NCBI GenBank assembly: GCA_017424085.1
Contig: JAFPBP010000191.1
Span: 1 to 8,215, forward strand
Direction: 5' to 3'
Length of the DNA stretch: 8,215 nucleotides
Source: Clostridia bacterium
Lineage (GTDB): Bacteria > Bacillota > Clostridia > Oscillospirales > UBA644
Shown here: positions 1 to 5,327 of the stretch, in pieces
Layout of the letters: the number at the start of each line of letters is the position of its first letter
How positions within the stretch are numbered: position 1 is the stretch's first letter
The notes under the pieces: generated by a model
Seen by the model: only the letters and a program-made list of their open reading frames with translations
Database searches by the model: none
What the model was told of the DNA's origin: nothing
Program-made: the position numbers and the translations under genes

Positions 1-782
1 ATCCCGATGGCGTAGATCCAGGGGATATGGACGAAGACGGTCATGCAGGGAAGCGCCGCGGCAAAGCAGGTCATCAGGGTCTTACGGGGACCGAAGCGGT
101 CGGCGGCAAAGCCTCCCACCAGCCGTCCCAGCGTCGCCATGACGGCAAGCCCGAGAAGGTCCCAGCCCGTAGCCGAGGTGGGGAGAACCGAGCGGGACAG
201 GGTTGCAAAGCCCGTGATGATCAGCGTGAGAAGCAGGACCGCCCAAGGGGGATAAAAGCCCCGTACCGTGCTTGCAAAGGCGCGGATGCGGCGGGGGTAC
301 TTACGGGCATCGGTGAACAAAAAGCACAGCACAGCCGCGGCAGGAACGGTCAGCGCTGGCAGAAGGGCGAGGATGGGTTGGGCGGCACAGACCTGCCCCA
401 GCGCCACTCCCAACGCCCCCGGGGCAAAGACGATGGCGGCACGGGCGTAGAGTCCGCGGGCAAAGCAGATGCTTTCGCCTGCCGCACCCGTGTGGAACAG
501 CGCGCTTCCCAATGCCGCAAGGACCAGCGCCGCACCCCACCAGGAGGAGGGGAGCAGGGTCCCCACCGACACCAGCGCACAGCCTGCCGCTTGGGGCTGA
601 AGATTGGGGAATGCGTCCAGCACCAGCCCAAGGAAGGGGCGCAGGGAGAAGGTGATCAGCAAAAAGATCAGCGCTCCTGCGGGGAGCTTCTCCACGGGGA
701 GCCGTGATATCAGATAGGAGCAGGCAAGATCCACCGTCAGATGGGCGATGAATTGTGCCAGAAGGGCTTGTTTTCGTTTCAT
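1..782 (-). CDS. MFS-type membrane transporter (3' end outside window)
   Basis: The minus strand reads open from an ATG at 782-780 to the window edge, giving 260 residues with no stop, so the C-terminal part is missing. The product is strongly hydrophobic, with about seven candidate membrane segments (roughly residues 35-57, 66-96, 114-133, 135-156, 179-197, 207-225 and 236-258). A basic loop at about 220-234 (GGFAADRFGPRK) fits the MFS motif-A pattern GxxxDRxGxRK. A HTGAAGE...FAPGALG stretch around 97-125 recalls small MFS proteins related to fosmidomycin-resistance permeases. An AAAGGG ribosome binding site lies about 8 nt upstream and a consensus promoter at 824-852. It diverges from the DUF2156-GH20 pair. 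The substrate cannot be read from sequence; a sugar or drug efflux role would be a guess. Family call is fairly sure, function is not. Confidence 0.75.
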   Translation of the reverse strand, partial: MKRKQALLAQFIAHLTVDLACSYLISRLPVEKLPAGALIFLLITFSLRPFLGLVLDAFPNLQPQAAGCALVSVGTLLPSSWWGAALVLAALGSALFHTGAAGESICFARGLYARAAIVFAPGALGVALGQVCAAQPILALLPALTVPAAAVLCFLFTDARKYPRRIRAFASTVRGFYPPWAVLLLTLIITGFATLSRSVLPTSATGWDLLGLAVMATLGRLVGGFAADRFGPRKTLMTCFAAALPCMTVFVHIPWIYAIG

Positions 783-823
783 AAAGATCCCTTTCTTTTT
801 CGGGAGTGGAGGTTGCTACCATA

Positions 824-852
824 AGTATACCATTTTTTCTCGAATATGTCAA
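824..852 (-). promoter_or_regulatory. Sigma-70-type promoter of the MFS gene
   Basis: Read on the minus strand, TTGACA (852-847) and TATACT (829-824) are separated by exactly 17 bp. The predicted start leaves a leader of about 35 nt before the ATG at 782. It lies back to back with the plus-strand promoter of the DUF2156 gene. Confidence 0.85.
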
Positions 853-874
853 GAAAAACTCTTGATTTTTCAAG
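849..874. promoter_or_regulatory. Possible operator: three TCAAG half-sites between divergent promoters
   Basis: TCAAGA (849-854) and TCTTGA (860-865) form an inverted repeat with a 5-nt spacer. A third half-site, TCAAG at 870-874, pairs with CTTGA 861-865 around TTTT. The half-sites overlap the -35 boxes of both divergent promoters, so a protein bound here could repress both. The sites are short and AT-rich, so chance is possible. Confidence 0.35.
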
Positions 875-890
875 GAAAATATGGTAGAAT
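862..890 (+). promoter_or_regulatory. Promoter of the DUF2156-GH20 operon
   Basis: TTGATT (862-867) and TAGAAT (885-890) are separated by 17 bp. Transcription would begin near 897, about 30 nt upstream of the ATG at 928. Confidence 0.75.
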
Positions 891-927
891 AAAGCGGTAA
901 CGAGGAAAAACTTTCTTACGAGGACTT

Positions 928-1842
928 ATGTTAGACTTTCAACCCTTGACCTTAGCCCAAATCCACGAGGTGCGTGCCGATTTCTCCCGCCCCGTGCCCC
1001 GCACCTGCGATTATACCGTGGGCGGGCTTCTTCTGTGGCGGGATTATTTTGCTTTGTCTTATGCGGCGGTGGGCGATTCTGTGATCTATCGTCTGCGCCT
1101 GCCCGACGGCACCGTTGCCCATCAGGTGCCCGCCGATCCCGATCCTGCTCTTTTGAATGCCATTGCCGAGACCTGCGCCGCCCAAGATCTGCCCTGCCGC
1201 TTCGCATTCGTTTCGTCGGAGGGGCTGGAGCGGCTGAAGAGCGCCTTTTCCGCAGACCGTCTGACCGTGACCGAGCAACGGGAATGGTTCGACTATCTTT
1301 ACGAAAAGGACGCCATGATCACCTATGCGGGGAAAAAGCTGCGGGGACAGCGAAACCACGTGAACAAATTTATCGCATCTTACCCCCATTGGCGCTTTCT
1401 TCGGGCAGACGCCTCCCACCTGCCCCTTCTGCGGGAATTTTACGAGGGCTTTCAGCGGGAGAATCGAAAATCCGCCCCCACGTGGCTGGAGGAGGAACGG
1501 AAGATCCCCGAATGGCTGGATCATTTTGAGGAATACGGATTTTTGTGCGGCATTCTCACCGTGGACGGTGCCGTGGCGGGCTTCTCCGTAGGAGAACGGA
1601 ACGGGGACACGCTGGTGATCCACACCGAAAAAGCCGATCGCCGCTTTCACGGGTCCTATCCCATGCTTGCCGCCCGTTTCGTGGAAGCCTTTGCGGGGGA
1701 CGACCCCACCCTGCGCTACGTGAATCGGGAGGACGATTCGGGGGACGAGGGCTTACGGACCGCAAAGATGTCCTATCACCCCTGCGCTTTGTTGGAAAAA
1801 TATTTGGTCGAGCTTTCGCCCGAAAGGAGACTTTTTGTATGA
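928..1842 (+). CDS. DUF2156 / phosphatidylglycerol lysyltransferase C-terminal-domain-like protein
   Basis: A 304-residue protein with GNAT-like acyltransferase features typical of DUF2156. Visible motifs are RTCDYTVGGLLLWRDYF (about 25-41), a YLYEKDAMITYAGKKLRGQ block (123-141) followed by RNHVNKF, then LVIHTEKAD..FHGSYPML (229-247), and YVNREDDSGDEGLRTAKMSY (264-283). In MprF the related domain transfers lysine from Lys-tRNA to phosphatidylglycerol, but stand-alone DUF2156 proteins lack the MprF membrane part and most have no known reaction. No membrane segment or signal peptide is visible, so it is probably cytoplasmic. The start has a GAGGA site only 3 nt upstream, a short spacing. The stop overlaps the next start (ATGA), so it is translationally coupled to the GH20 gene. 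Family is confident; substrate is unknown. Confidence 0.85.
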   Translation: MLDFQPLTLAQIHEVRADFSRPVPRTCDYTVGGLLLWRDYFALSYAAVGDSVIYRLRLPDGTVAHQVPADPDPALLNAIAETCAAQDLPCRFAFVSSEGLERLKSAFSADRLTVTEQREWFDYLYEKDAMITYAGKKLRGQRNHVNKFIASYPHWRFLRADASHLPLLREFYEGFQRENRKSAPTWLEEERKIPEWLDHFEEYGFLCGILTVDGAVAGFSVGERNGDTLVIHTEKADRRFHGSYPMLAARFVEAFAGDDPTLRYVNREDDSGDEGLRTAKMSYHPCALLEKYLVELSPERRLFV

Positions 1843-3242
1843 ATACTCCCATTCCCATGCCGAAATCCTATTACGTTACGGGGCAGCGCATCCCTTTGCC
1901 TCTGACCGTGGAGGCGCCTGCCGCGTACGCCGATGCGGTGAAGGTTTTCGGGGATTATCTTGCCCGCGCCTACGGCGTGACCCTCACCGAGGGGGACGGT
2001 GGAATTCTTCTGAAGACCTGCTGCTGCACCGACAAGGAATACGTGATCTCGGTCACCGATCGGGTGATTATTACCGCCCGCAACGCCGTTGCCGCAAATC
2101 ACGCCCTTGCCACCCTCATGCAGGAGATCTTTGAGGAGGATGGCGTTCTGTACCTGCCCTGCGGCGAGGCACGGGATCTGCCCGACAGCGATTGGAGAGG
2201 GCTGATGCTGGATCTGTCCCGTTGCTGGCATGAGATCGACTTTCTGTACCGTGCGGCGGATCTGTGCTGGCTGTACAAAATGAACCGCCTGCAGCTCCAT
2301 CTGACCGACGATCAGGGCATTCGCTTCCCCTTCCGCGCCTTCCCCAAGGCGGTCCACGAGGACCATTATACGGTGGAGCAGTTGACCGAATTCAACGCCT
2401 ATTGTAAAGCCCGCGGCATCGTCATCGTTCCCGAGATCGACGCCCCCGGTCACGCCCGTCCCTTCAACGAGGGACATCCCGAGATCTTCGGCGCGCAGAT
2501 CGGCATCATGAGCGCCTGCGACACCACCTTCGAGGCGCTGAAGACCGCCTTTGCCGAGGTTGCCGAGGTTTTCCCCGATTCCCCCTGGATCCACGTGGGC
2601 GGCGACGAAGCCCGTCTGAATCTGTGGGAAGCCTGCTCCGAGACCCAAGCCTTCTGCAAGGAGCAGGGCATTGCCGACGTGCATCAGCTGTACGGGGAAT
2701 ACGTTCTTCGCCTTGCCGAGATCGTAAAATCGCTGGGACGCAAGCCCGTGGTGTGGGAGGGCTTCTCCAAGGATTGCAATGACCGCCTGCCCAAGGATCT
2801 GACCGTCTTTGCCTGGGAATCCCTGTATCAGCTGGCGCCCGATCTGCAGGAGGGCGGATTCCCCCTGCTCAACGCCTCCTGGAAGCCTCTTTACGTCTGC
2901 AACCCCAAAAAAATGTGGGGTCCCGAGGAGATTCTGGATTGGGAAAAGACCCGCTGGCAGAACTGGTGGGATCAGTCCCCCGCCTCCCGTCAACCCATCA
3001 ATCTTGCTCACGATGCCCCCGTGGACGGCGGACAGATGTGCTCTTGGGGCGACCATATGACCTTGCGCTCCGCCTACGCACCCCGCCCGCAGATGCTCGC
3101 CGAGGAATTTGCCGCCGTGGCGCACCGCTTGCCCGCCCTGTCGGAAAAGCTTTGGAATTCCTATTCCAAGCCCGACAAAGCCGCATTTGTGTACAATCTG
3201 AAGGTCTCCACAGACCTGTTGTACCGCATGCTTTCCAAATGA
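1839..3242 (+). CDS. GH20 beta-N-acetylhexosaminidase, cytoplasmic
   Basis: A 467-residue glycoside hydrolase family 20 enzyme, expected to remove terminal GlcNAc or GalNAc from oligosaccharides by substrate-assisted catalysis. Residues about 8-115 form the small GH20b-type N-terminal domain. The TIM barrel follows: WRGLMLDLSRCWH (119-131), LHLTDDQG (153-160), VPEIDAPGHARPF (197-209), IHVGGDE with the catalytic Asp256-Glu257 pair (251-257), VVWEGFS (304-310) and GGQMCSWGDH (397-406). The start at 1839 is chosen because AAAGGAGA lies 8 nt upstream, it overlaps the previous stop by 4 bp, and homology begins here; an earlier in-frame ATG at 1545 lies inside the DUF2156 gene. No signal peptide is visible, so it probably acts inside the cell on imported sugars. 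Coupling to the DUF2156 gene is clear but unexplained. Confidence 0.93.
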   Translation: MNTPIPMPKSYYVTGQRIPLPLTVEAPAAYADAVKVFGDYLARAYGVTLTEGDGGILLKTCCCTDKEYVISVTDRVIITARNAVAANHALATLMQEIFEEDGVLYLPCGEARDLPDSDWRGLMLDLSRCWHEIDFLYRAADLCWLYKMNRLQLHLTDDQGIRFPFRAFPKAVHEDHYTVEQLTEFNAYCKARGIVIVPEIDAPGHARPFNEGHPEIFGAQIGIMSACDTTFEALKTAFAEVAEVFPDSPWIHVGGDEARLNLWEACSETQAFCKEQGIADVHQLYGEYVLRLAEIVKSLGRKPVVWEGFSKDCNDRLPKDLTVFAWESLYQLAPDLQEGGFPLLNASWKPLYVCNPKKMWGPEEILDWEKTRWQNWWDQSPASRQPINLAHDAPVDGGQMCSWGDHMTLRSAYAPRPQMLAEEFAAVAHRLPALSEKLWNSYSKPDKAAFVYNLKVSTDLLYRMLSK

Positions 3243-3281
3243 ACAACGAAAAACGGGACGAAGATTCGCTCTTCGTCCCGT
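3243..3281 (-). terminator. Hairpin terminator, first copy (faces the isomerase gene)
   Basis: A 12-bp perfect stem (3253-3264 with 3270-3281, ACGGGACGAAGA and its complement) closes a TTCGC loop. On the minus strand the stem is followed by a short T tract (complement of 3249-3252), so it can end the minus-strand transcript of the isomerase gene. On the plus strand no T tract follows. A near-identical copy lies at 3476-3511. Confidence 0.6.
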
Positions 3282-3329
3282 CAGACTTATAAAGATCAAG
3301 TTGTTTTTTTGTGCAATTCTCAACGTTTT

Positions 3330-3369
3330 TTCGATTCGAGAGCAACTCTCGGATGGTGGATCAATCGAA
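3330..3369. repeat. Nested inverted repeat in the intergenic spacer
   Basis: TTCGATT (3330-3336) pairs with AATCGAA (3363-3369). Inside it CGAGAG (3337-3342) pairs with CTCTCG (3346-3351) around CAA. The structure could form in RNA or DNA; no role is evident. Confidence 0.5.
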
Positions 3370-3384
3370 TGTCCGCGCACAGAA

Positions 3385-3443
3385 GCAAGGCTCCCTTGTG
3401 TAAAGGGAGCTGGCACGGCGGATGCCGTGACTGAGGGATTGTG
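3385..3443. repeat. Two-hairpin interspersed palindromic repeat
   Basis: Two adjacent perfect hairpins: GCTCCCTT/AAGGGAGC (3390-3397 with 3403-3410) and CACGGC/GCCGTG (3414-3419 with 3424-3429), followed by TGACTGAGGGATTGT. I recall this arrangement as a common intergenic element in gut Clostridia, analogous to enterobacterial REP/MITE sequences. It is non-coding. Assignment to a named family rests on memory, not a search. Confidence 0.7.
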
Positions 3444-3475
3444 CGGGACAAAAAGATTCTTTTTATGGTTTAGCG

Positions 3476-3519
3476 ACAACGAACGGGACGAAGATTCGCT
3501 CTTCGTCCCGTGATTTTTT
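3476..3519 (+). terminator. Rho-independent terminator of the DUF2156-GH20 operon (second hairpin copy)
   Basis: The 12-bp stem ACGGGACGAAGA with TCTTCGTCCCGT (3483-3494 with 3500-3511) and loop TTCGC is followed by GA and six T residues (3514-3519). It is the same hairpin as at 3253-3281, including the ACAACGA upstream flank, apart from a 3-nt difference in the A run. It sits 234 bp past the GH20 stop, beyond the interspersed repeat. Confidence 0.75.
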
Positions 3520-3526
3520 CGGTACG

Positions 3527-4315
3527 TTATTCGCCGTCCACCATGGCGCGCAGCTTCTTTGCGGCGTCGGCGGCGCGTTGGCTGTATTCCTCCCAGGAAA
3601 GGTCGGTGTAGCGGTCGCTGGAATTGCGGCTCAGCTCCAGCATCAACGAGCCCTCGAAGCCCGATTTTTTCAGAAGCTCCGCTTTTCTTGCAAAGTCGTT
3701 GCTTCCGTCGAAGGGGATCATGTGCTCGTCCTTGGGGGTTCCCATGTTATCGTGAATGTGGGTGCAGATGAGACGGTTCCCGAACAGGGGCATAAATTCC
3801 CAGCCGGGGGTGAAGCAATTCTCGTGCCCGCAGTCCCAGCAGAAGGCGACGTAGGGGTTGTCCTTGTAGTTTTCCATGACCCACGCCAGATTGTCCAATC
3901 TGCGCTGGTTTTCAAAGGCAAGGCGGACGTTCTTGCGCATGGCGTACTGGATCAGCGCGTCGAAGCGCATTCTTCCGATCTCGGTCAACGTGGGAGGCGT
4001 GAGCCCCGAGGACAGGTGAACCACCATGATGTGCGCATCCAGAATGGCGCATTTGTCTACGGTTTCCTTCAGCTCGGTGAGGGCGTTCTCTCCCCGTGCG
4101 TCGGAGCGCCACATATCGTTGATCCTGCCGAAGGGGGCGTGCAGGGTCTCGCAGGTGATGCCGTATTGATCCAGAATCTCCTTGCGCTTCGCCAGAGCCT
4201 CGTCGTCCTGAGGCATGCAGAAGGTGGTCTCAAAGCCCAGCTCCGCAATGCGGGCAATGTATTCTTCGTCGGGAATATTGGGATACGCGTCTAAGTTGAT
4301 ACCGATTTTTCTCAC
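3527..4315 (-). CDS. Sugar phosphate isomerase/epimerase-type TIM-barrel protein
   Basis: A 262-residue protein of the xylose-isomerase-like / AP-endonuclease-2 TIM-barrel superfamily, which includes hexulose epimerases, inosose isomerases/dehydratases and hydroxypyruvate isomerases. Motifs in order: ETLHAPF with His59, MVVHLSSG with His100, AFENQ with Glu135, FCWDCGHEN with Asp161 and His164, CTHIHDN with His186/His188, and LMLELS with Glu227. Glu135, Asp161, His188 and Glu227 fit the metal-binding set of this superfamily. The start is a GTG at 4315-4313, preceded by AGGAGG 7 nt upstream; no ATG is better placed. It is monocistronic, with a promoter at 4349-4377, and convergent with the GH20 gene. 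The exact sugar cannot be assigned. Confidence 0.85.
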   Translation of the reverse strand: MRKIGINLDAYPNIPDEEYIARIAELGFETTFCMPQDDEALAKRKEILDQYGITCETLHAPFGRINDMWRSDARGENALTELKETVDKCAILDAHIMVVHLSSGLTPPTLTEIGRMRFDALIQYAMRKNVRLAFENQRRLDNLAWVMENYKDNPYVAFCWDCGHENCFTPGWEFMPLFGNRLICTHIHDNMGTPKDEHMIPFDGSNDFARKAELLKKSGFEGSLMLELSRNSSDRYTDLSWEEYSQRAADAAKKLRAMVDGE

Positions 4316-4348
4316 GATGGTGCCTCCTCAATGGCGGTAATTGCCTCT

Positions 4349-4377
4349 ATTATAGCACATTTTCCTGCGGATTGCAA
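4349..4377 (-). promoter_or_regulatory. Extended -10 promoter of the isomerase/epimerase gene
   Basis: On the minus strand TTGCAA (4377-4372) and a perfect TATAAT (4354-4349) are 17 bp apart, with TGC directly before the -10 (extended -10). The leader to the GTG start is about 28 nt. Confidence 0.85.
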
Positions 4378-4452
4378 GGGGGTACGCCCCTCATTTTCCC
4401 GAAAAAGAACAAATTTCGCGGAAAATAACAAAATAATTTTGCAATTCCCCCC

Positions 4453-4481
4453 TTGACAAATAGACAAAAATGTATTATAAT
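4453..4481 (+). promoter_or_regulatory. tRNA-Gly promoter
   Basis: Perfect TTGACA (4453-4458) and TATAAT (4476-4481) with a 17-bp AT-rich spacer, ending 17 nt before the mature tRNA 5' end. It lies divergent to the isomerase promoter. Confidence 0.9.
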
Positions 4482-4498
4482 ATCTTGGTAAGATCGAT

Positions 4499-4572
4499 GC
4501 AGGTGTAGTTCAGTGGTAGAACTCCAGCCTTCCAAGCTGGCCATGGGGGTTCGATTCCCCTCACCTGCTCCA
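4499..4572 (+). tRNA. tRNA-Gly (anticodon TCC)
   Basis: A complete 74-nt cloverleaf. Acceptor GCAGGTG (4499-4505) pairs with CACCTGC (4562-4568), the D stem is GTTC/GAAC, and the anticodon stem is CCAGC/GCTGG. The loop CTTCCAA puts TCC at 4531-4533 with the normal U33. The variable loop has 4 nt, as in many tRNA-Gly, the T arm is GGGGG-TTCGATT-CCCCT, the discriminator is T and CCA is encoded. Seven T residues follow directly (4573-4579) with no separate hairpin. Confidence 0.97.
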
Positions 4573-4578
4573 TTTTTT

Positions 4579-4627
4579 TAAGAAAATTAGAAAAGAGTAA
4601 TCCAATTATTTTTTTGAGATTTTCTTA
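4579..4627. repeat. AT-rich inverted repeat after tRNA-Gly
   Basis: TAAGAAAAT (4579-4587) is the exact complement of ATTTTCTTA (4619-4627), enclosing 31 nt of AT-rich DNA. It might mark the edge of inserted DNA or act as a weak terminator; composition makes chance plausible. Confidence 0.35.
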
Positions 4628-4629
4628 TG

Positions 4630-4650
4630 GGAATCGAACCGTTCGATTCC
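4630..4650. repeat. 21-bp palindrome resembling paired tRNA T-arms
   Basis: GGAATCGAAC (4630-4639) and GTTCGATTCC (4641-4650) are exact complements around one base. GTTCGATTCC is also the T-arm sequence of the neighbouring tRNA-Gly, so this may be a head-to-head pair of tRNA T-arm remnants. Confidence 0.5.
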
Positions 4651-4798
4651 GCCCTCTCGCGGTTCCCGAAAAAATCTGCGCATCCGTAGGTGCTTGATTT
4701 TTTCGACCGCATCGCCGCGATCGCCTCGCTTCATCCGCCCCCGGCGGCGCTTCGGCGATCCCGCCTCTCGCGGTGCCCGAAAAAATTCGTTCCGCATC
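4645..4798. repeat. Two diverged direct repeats of about 40 bp in the inter-tRNA spacer
   Basis: Copy 1 (4645-4684) and copy 2 (4757-4798) share the order GATYCCGCC-TCTCGCGGT-CCCGAAAAAAT-GCATC, differing by a few substitutions and small indels, 112 bp apart. Between them lies a GC-rich stretch with GGCGGCG/TCGCC-type self-complementarity. A minus-strand open frame (4803-4606, 65 codons) translates the repeats as two FFRxPRE blocks, but lacks a convincing ribosome binding site and is best seen as repeat DNA. The 260-nt gap between the tRNAs holds nothing else I can support. Confidence 0.55.
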
Positions 4799-4831
4799 TT
4801 CAAAAAAATTCCATGGTTTTAATTGTATCAT

Positions 4832-4907
4832 GGGGGTTTAGCTCAGTTGGTAGAGCGCCTGCTCCGCAAGCAGGAGGTCACGGGTTCGAATCCCGTAATC
4901 TCCACCA
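4832..4907 (+). tRNA. tRNA-Ala-like gene (anticodon CGC, C33 instead of U33)
   Basis: A full 76-nt cloverleaf. Acceptor GGGGGTT (4832-4838) pairs with AATCTCC (4897-4903) through G-U at 3:70, the main alanine identity element. The D stem is GCTC/GAGC, the anticodon stem is CCTGC/GCAGG (4858-4862 with 4870-4874), the T arm is ACGGG-TTCGAAT-CCCGT, the discriminator is A and CCA is encoded. By position the loop TCCGCAA gives anticodon CGC (4865-4867), reading GCG. Position 33 is C (4864), whereas U33 is almost universal. No good promoter lies just upstream; it may depend on read-through from tRNA-Gly or be inactive. A tRNA-Arg(CCG) reading would need a shifted loop and lacks support. Confidence 0.85.
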
Positions 4908-4941
4908 AAAAATCCGCATTCGAAAGAATGCGGATTTTTTT
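4908..4941 (+). terminator. Terminator after tRNA-Ala
   Basis: The stem ATCCGCATTC/GAATGCGGAT (4912-4921 with 4926-4935) has a GAAA loop and is flanked by an A run on the left and seven T residues on the right (4935-4941), so it can work in both directions. It begins directly after the CCA end. A 64-bp segment covering the tRNA end, this hairpin and the next 17 bp recurs at 5954-6017. Confidence 0.9.
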
Positions 4942-5160
4942 ATCCAAGCCGCAGGCTTGGCATATCATCACCGCGCGAAGTGCGGTGCATATCATCAGCC
5001 CCTTTGGGGCTGTATCTCATCACGCGCAGCGTGCATCTGTCTGCGGCTTGATGATATACAATGCTTCGCATTGATGATATGCAGCCCTTTGGGCTGATGA
5101 TATACACGCCTTCGGCGTGATTGTGTAGCGGATGAAATTCATCGTGCCTTCGTCACGACG
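4942..5160. repeat. Array of about nine short palindromes joined by a TGATGATAT-type linker
   Basis: Successive hairpins: CCAAGCC/GGCTTGG (4944-4960), CACCGC/GCGGTG (4969-4987), AGCCCC/GGGGCT (4997-5011), CACGC/GCGTG (5021-5033), CAATGC/GCATTG (5059-5073), CAGCCC/GGGCTG (5082-5096), CACGCC/GGCGTG (5105-5119), GATGAA/TTCATC (5131-5143) and TCGTG/CACGA (5142-5158). Early linkers read CATATCATCA and later ones its complement TGATGATATRC, so the linkers also pair across the array around a centre near 5035-5055. Stem sequences differ while linkers are conserved. Similar arrays occur in gut Clostridia as I recall. Open frames crossing it are by-products of the repeat. It is not CRISPR: unit length is irregular and there are no unique spacers. 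Confidence 0.8.
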
Positions 5161-5197
5161 GATTCAGCTCGCAATTGGATCGGTCAACGCCGAACCC

Positions 5198-5219
5198 CGC
5201 CCCGTCCGCAGACGGGGCG
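5198..5219. repeat. 9-bp GC-rich hairpin before the tRNA fragment
   Basis: CGCCCCGTC (5198-5206) pairs fully with GACGGGGCG (5211-5219) around CGCA. It overlaps by two bases the tRNA-Ala 3' fragment and has no T tract, so a terminator role is doubtful. The 38 nt between the palindrome array and this hairpin show nothing I can name. Confidence 0.6.
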
Positions 5220-5236
5220 AATCCCGTAATCTCCAC
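5218..5236 (+). pseudogene. 19-nt fragment of the tRNA-Ala 3' end
   Basis: CGAATCCCGTAATCTCCAC is identical to 4887-4905 of the tRNA-Ala-like gene (part of the T loop, T stem and acceptor 3' strand), then diverges before CCA is complete. The rest of a tRNA is absent. It is a second, partial copy of the tRNA end, 331 bp downstream of the first. Confidence 0.8.
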
Positions 5237-5256
5237 TTGACATTCCGGATCCGTAC

Positions 5257-5285
5257 TTGACAAATCTAAAAATGTATGATATAAT
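5257..5285 (+). promoter_or_regulatory. Promoter of the riboswitch-controlled gene
   Basis: Perfect TTGACA (5257-5262) and TATAAT (5280-5285), 17 bp apart, with TGA before the -10 (extended -10). The first nine bases match the tRNA-Gly promoter at 4453, and AAAAATGTAT occurs in both spacers. Confidence 0.92.
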
Positions 5286-5293
5286 ACGCTCAG

Positions 5294-5308
5294 TAGCGAA
5301 ATTCGCTA
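5294..5308 (+). promoter_or_regulatory. 5' leader hairpin
   Basis: TAGCG and CGCTA pair around AAATT, extendable to TAGCGAA/TTCGCTA. It lies within a few bases of the predicted transcription start and upstream of the aptamer, where it could stabilise the leader RNA. Confidence 0.5.
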
Positions 5309-5327
5309 TGATTTCAATTTTATATTT

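Noticed and set aside
27..873. Open frames on both strands at 27-707 (+), 43-255 (+) and 873-301 (-)
   Set aside because: They are out-of-frame readings of the MFS gene; only the 782-1 minus frame is hydrophobic with membrane segments, a ribosome binding site and an MFS motif.
1545..1838. N-terminal extension of the GH20 gene from an ATG at 1545
   Set aside because: The extra 98 residues lie in another frame of the DUF2156 gene and are Arg-rich with no family match; the start at 1839 has a strong ribosome binding site and ATGA coupling.
1776..3479. 567-codon minus-strand open frame
   Set aside because: It is the antisense shadow of GH20; the plus strand has all catalytic motifs and the minus frame runs through the terminator hairpin.
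4606..4831. Small basic proteins of 65 and 68 residues on the minus strand
   Set aside because: They overlap in different frames over diverged direct repeats and lack a convincing ribosome binding site.
4690..5097. Open frames across tRNA-Ala and the palindrome array (4690-5097, 4823-5074)
   Set aside because: They translate a tRNA and non-coding hairpins, with no ribosome binding site.
4942..5160. CRISPR array
   Set aside because: Units are irregular, each is itself a palindrome, spacers are not unique sequences, and no cas gene is present.
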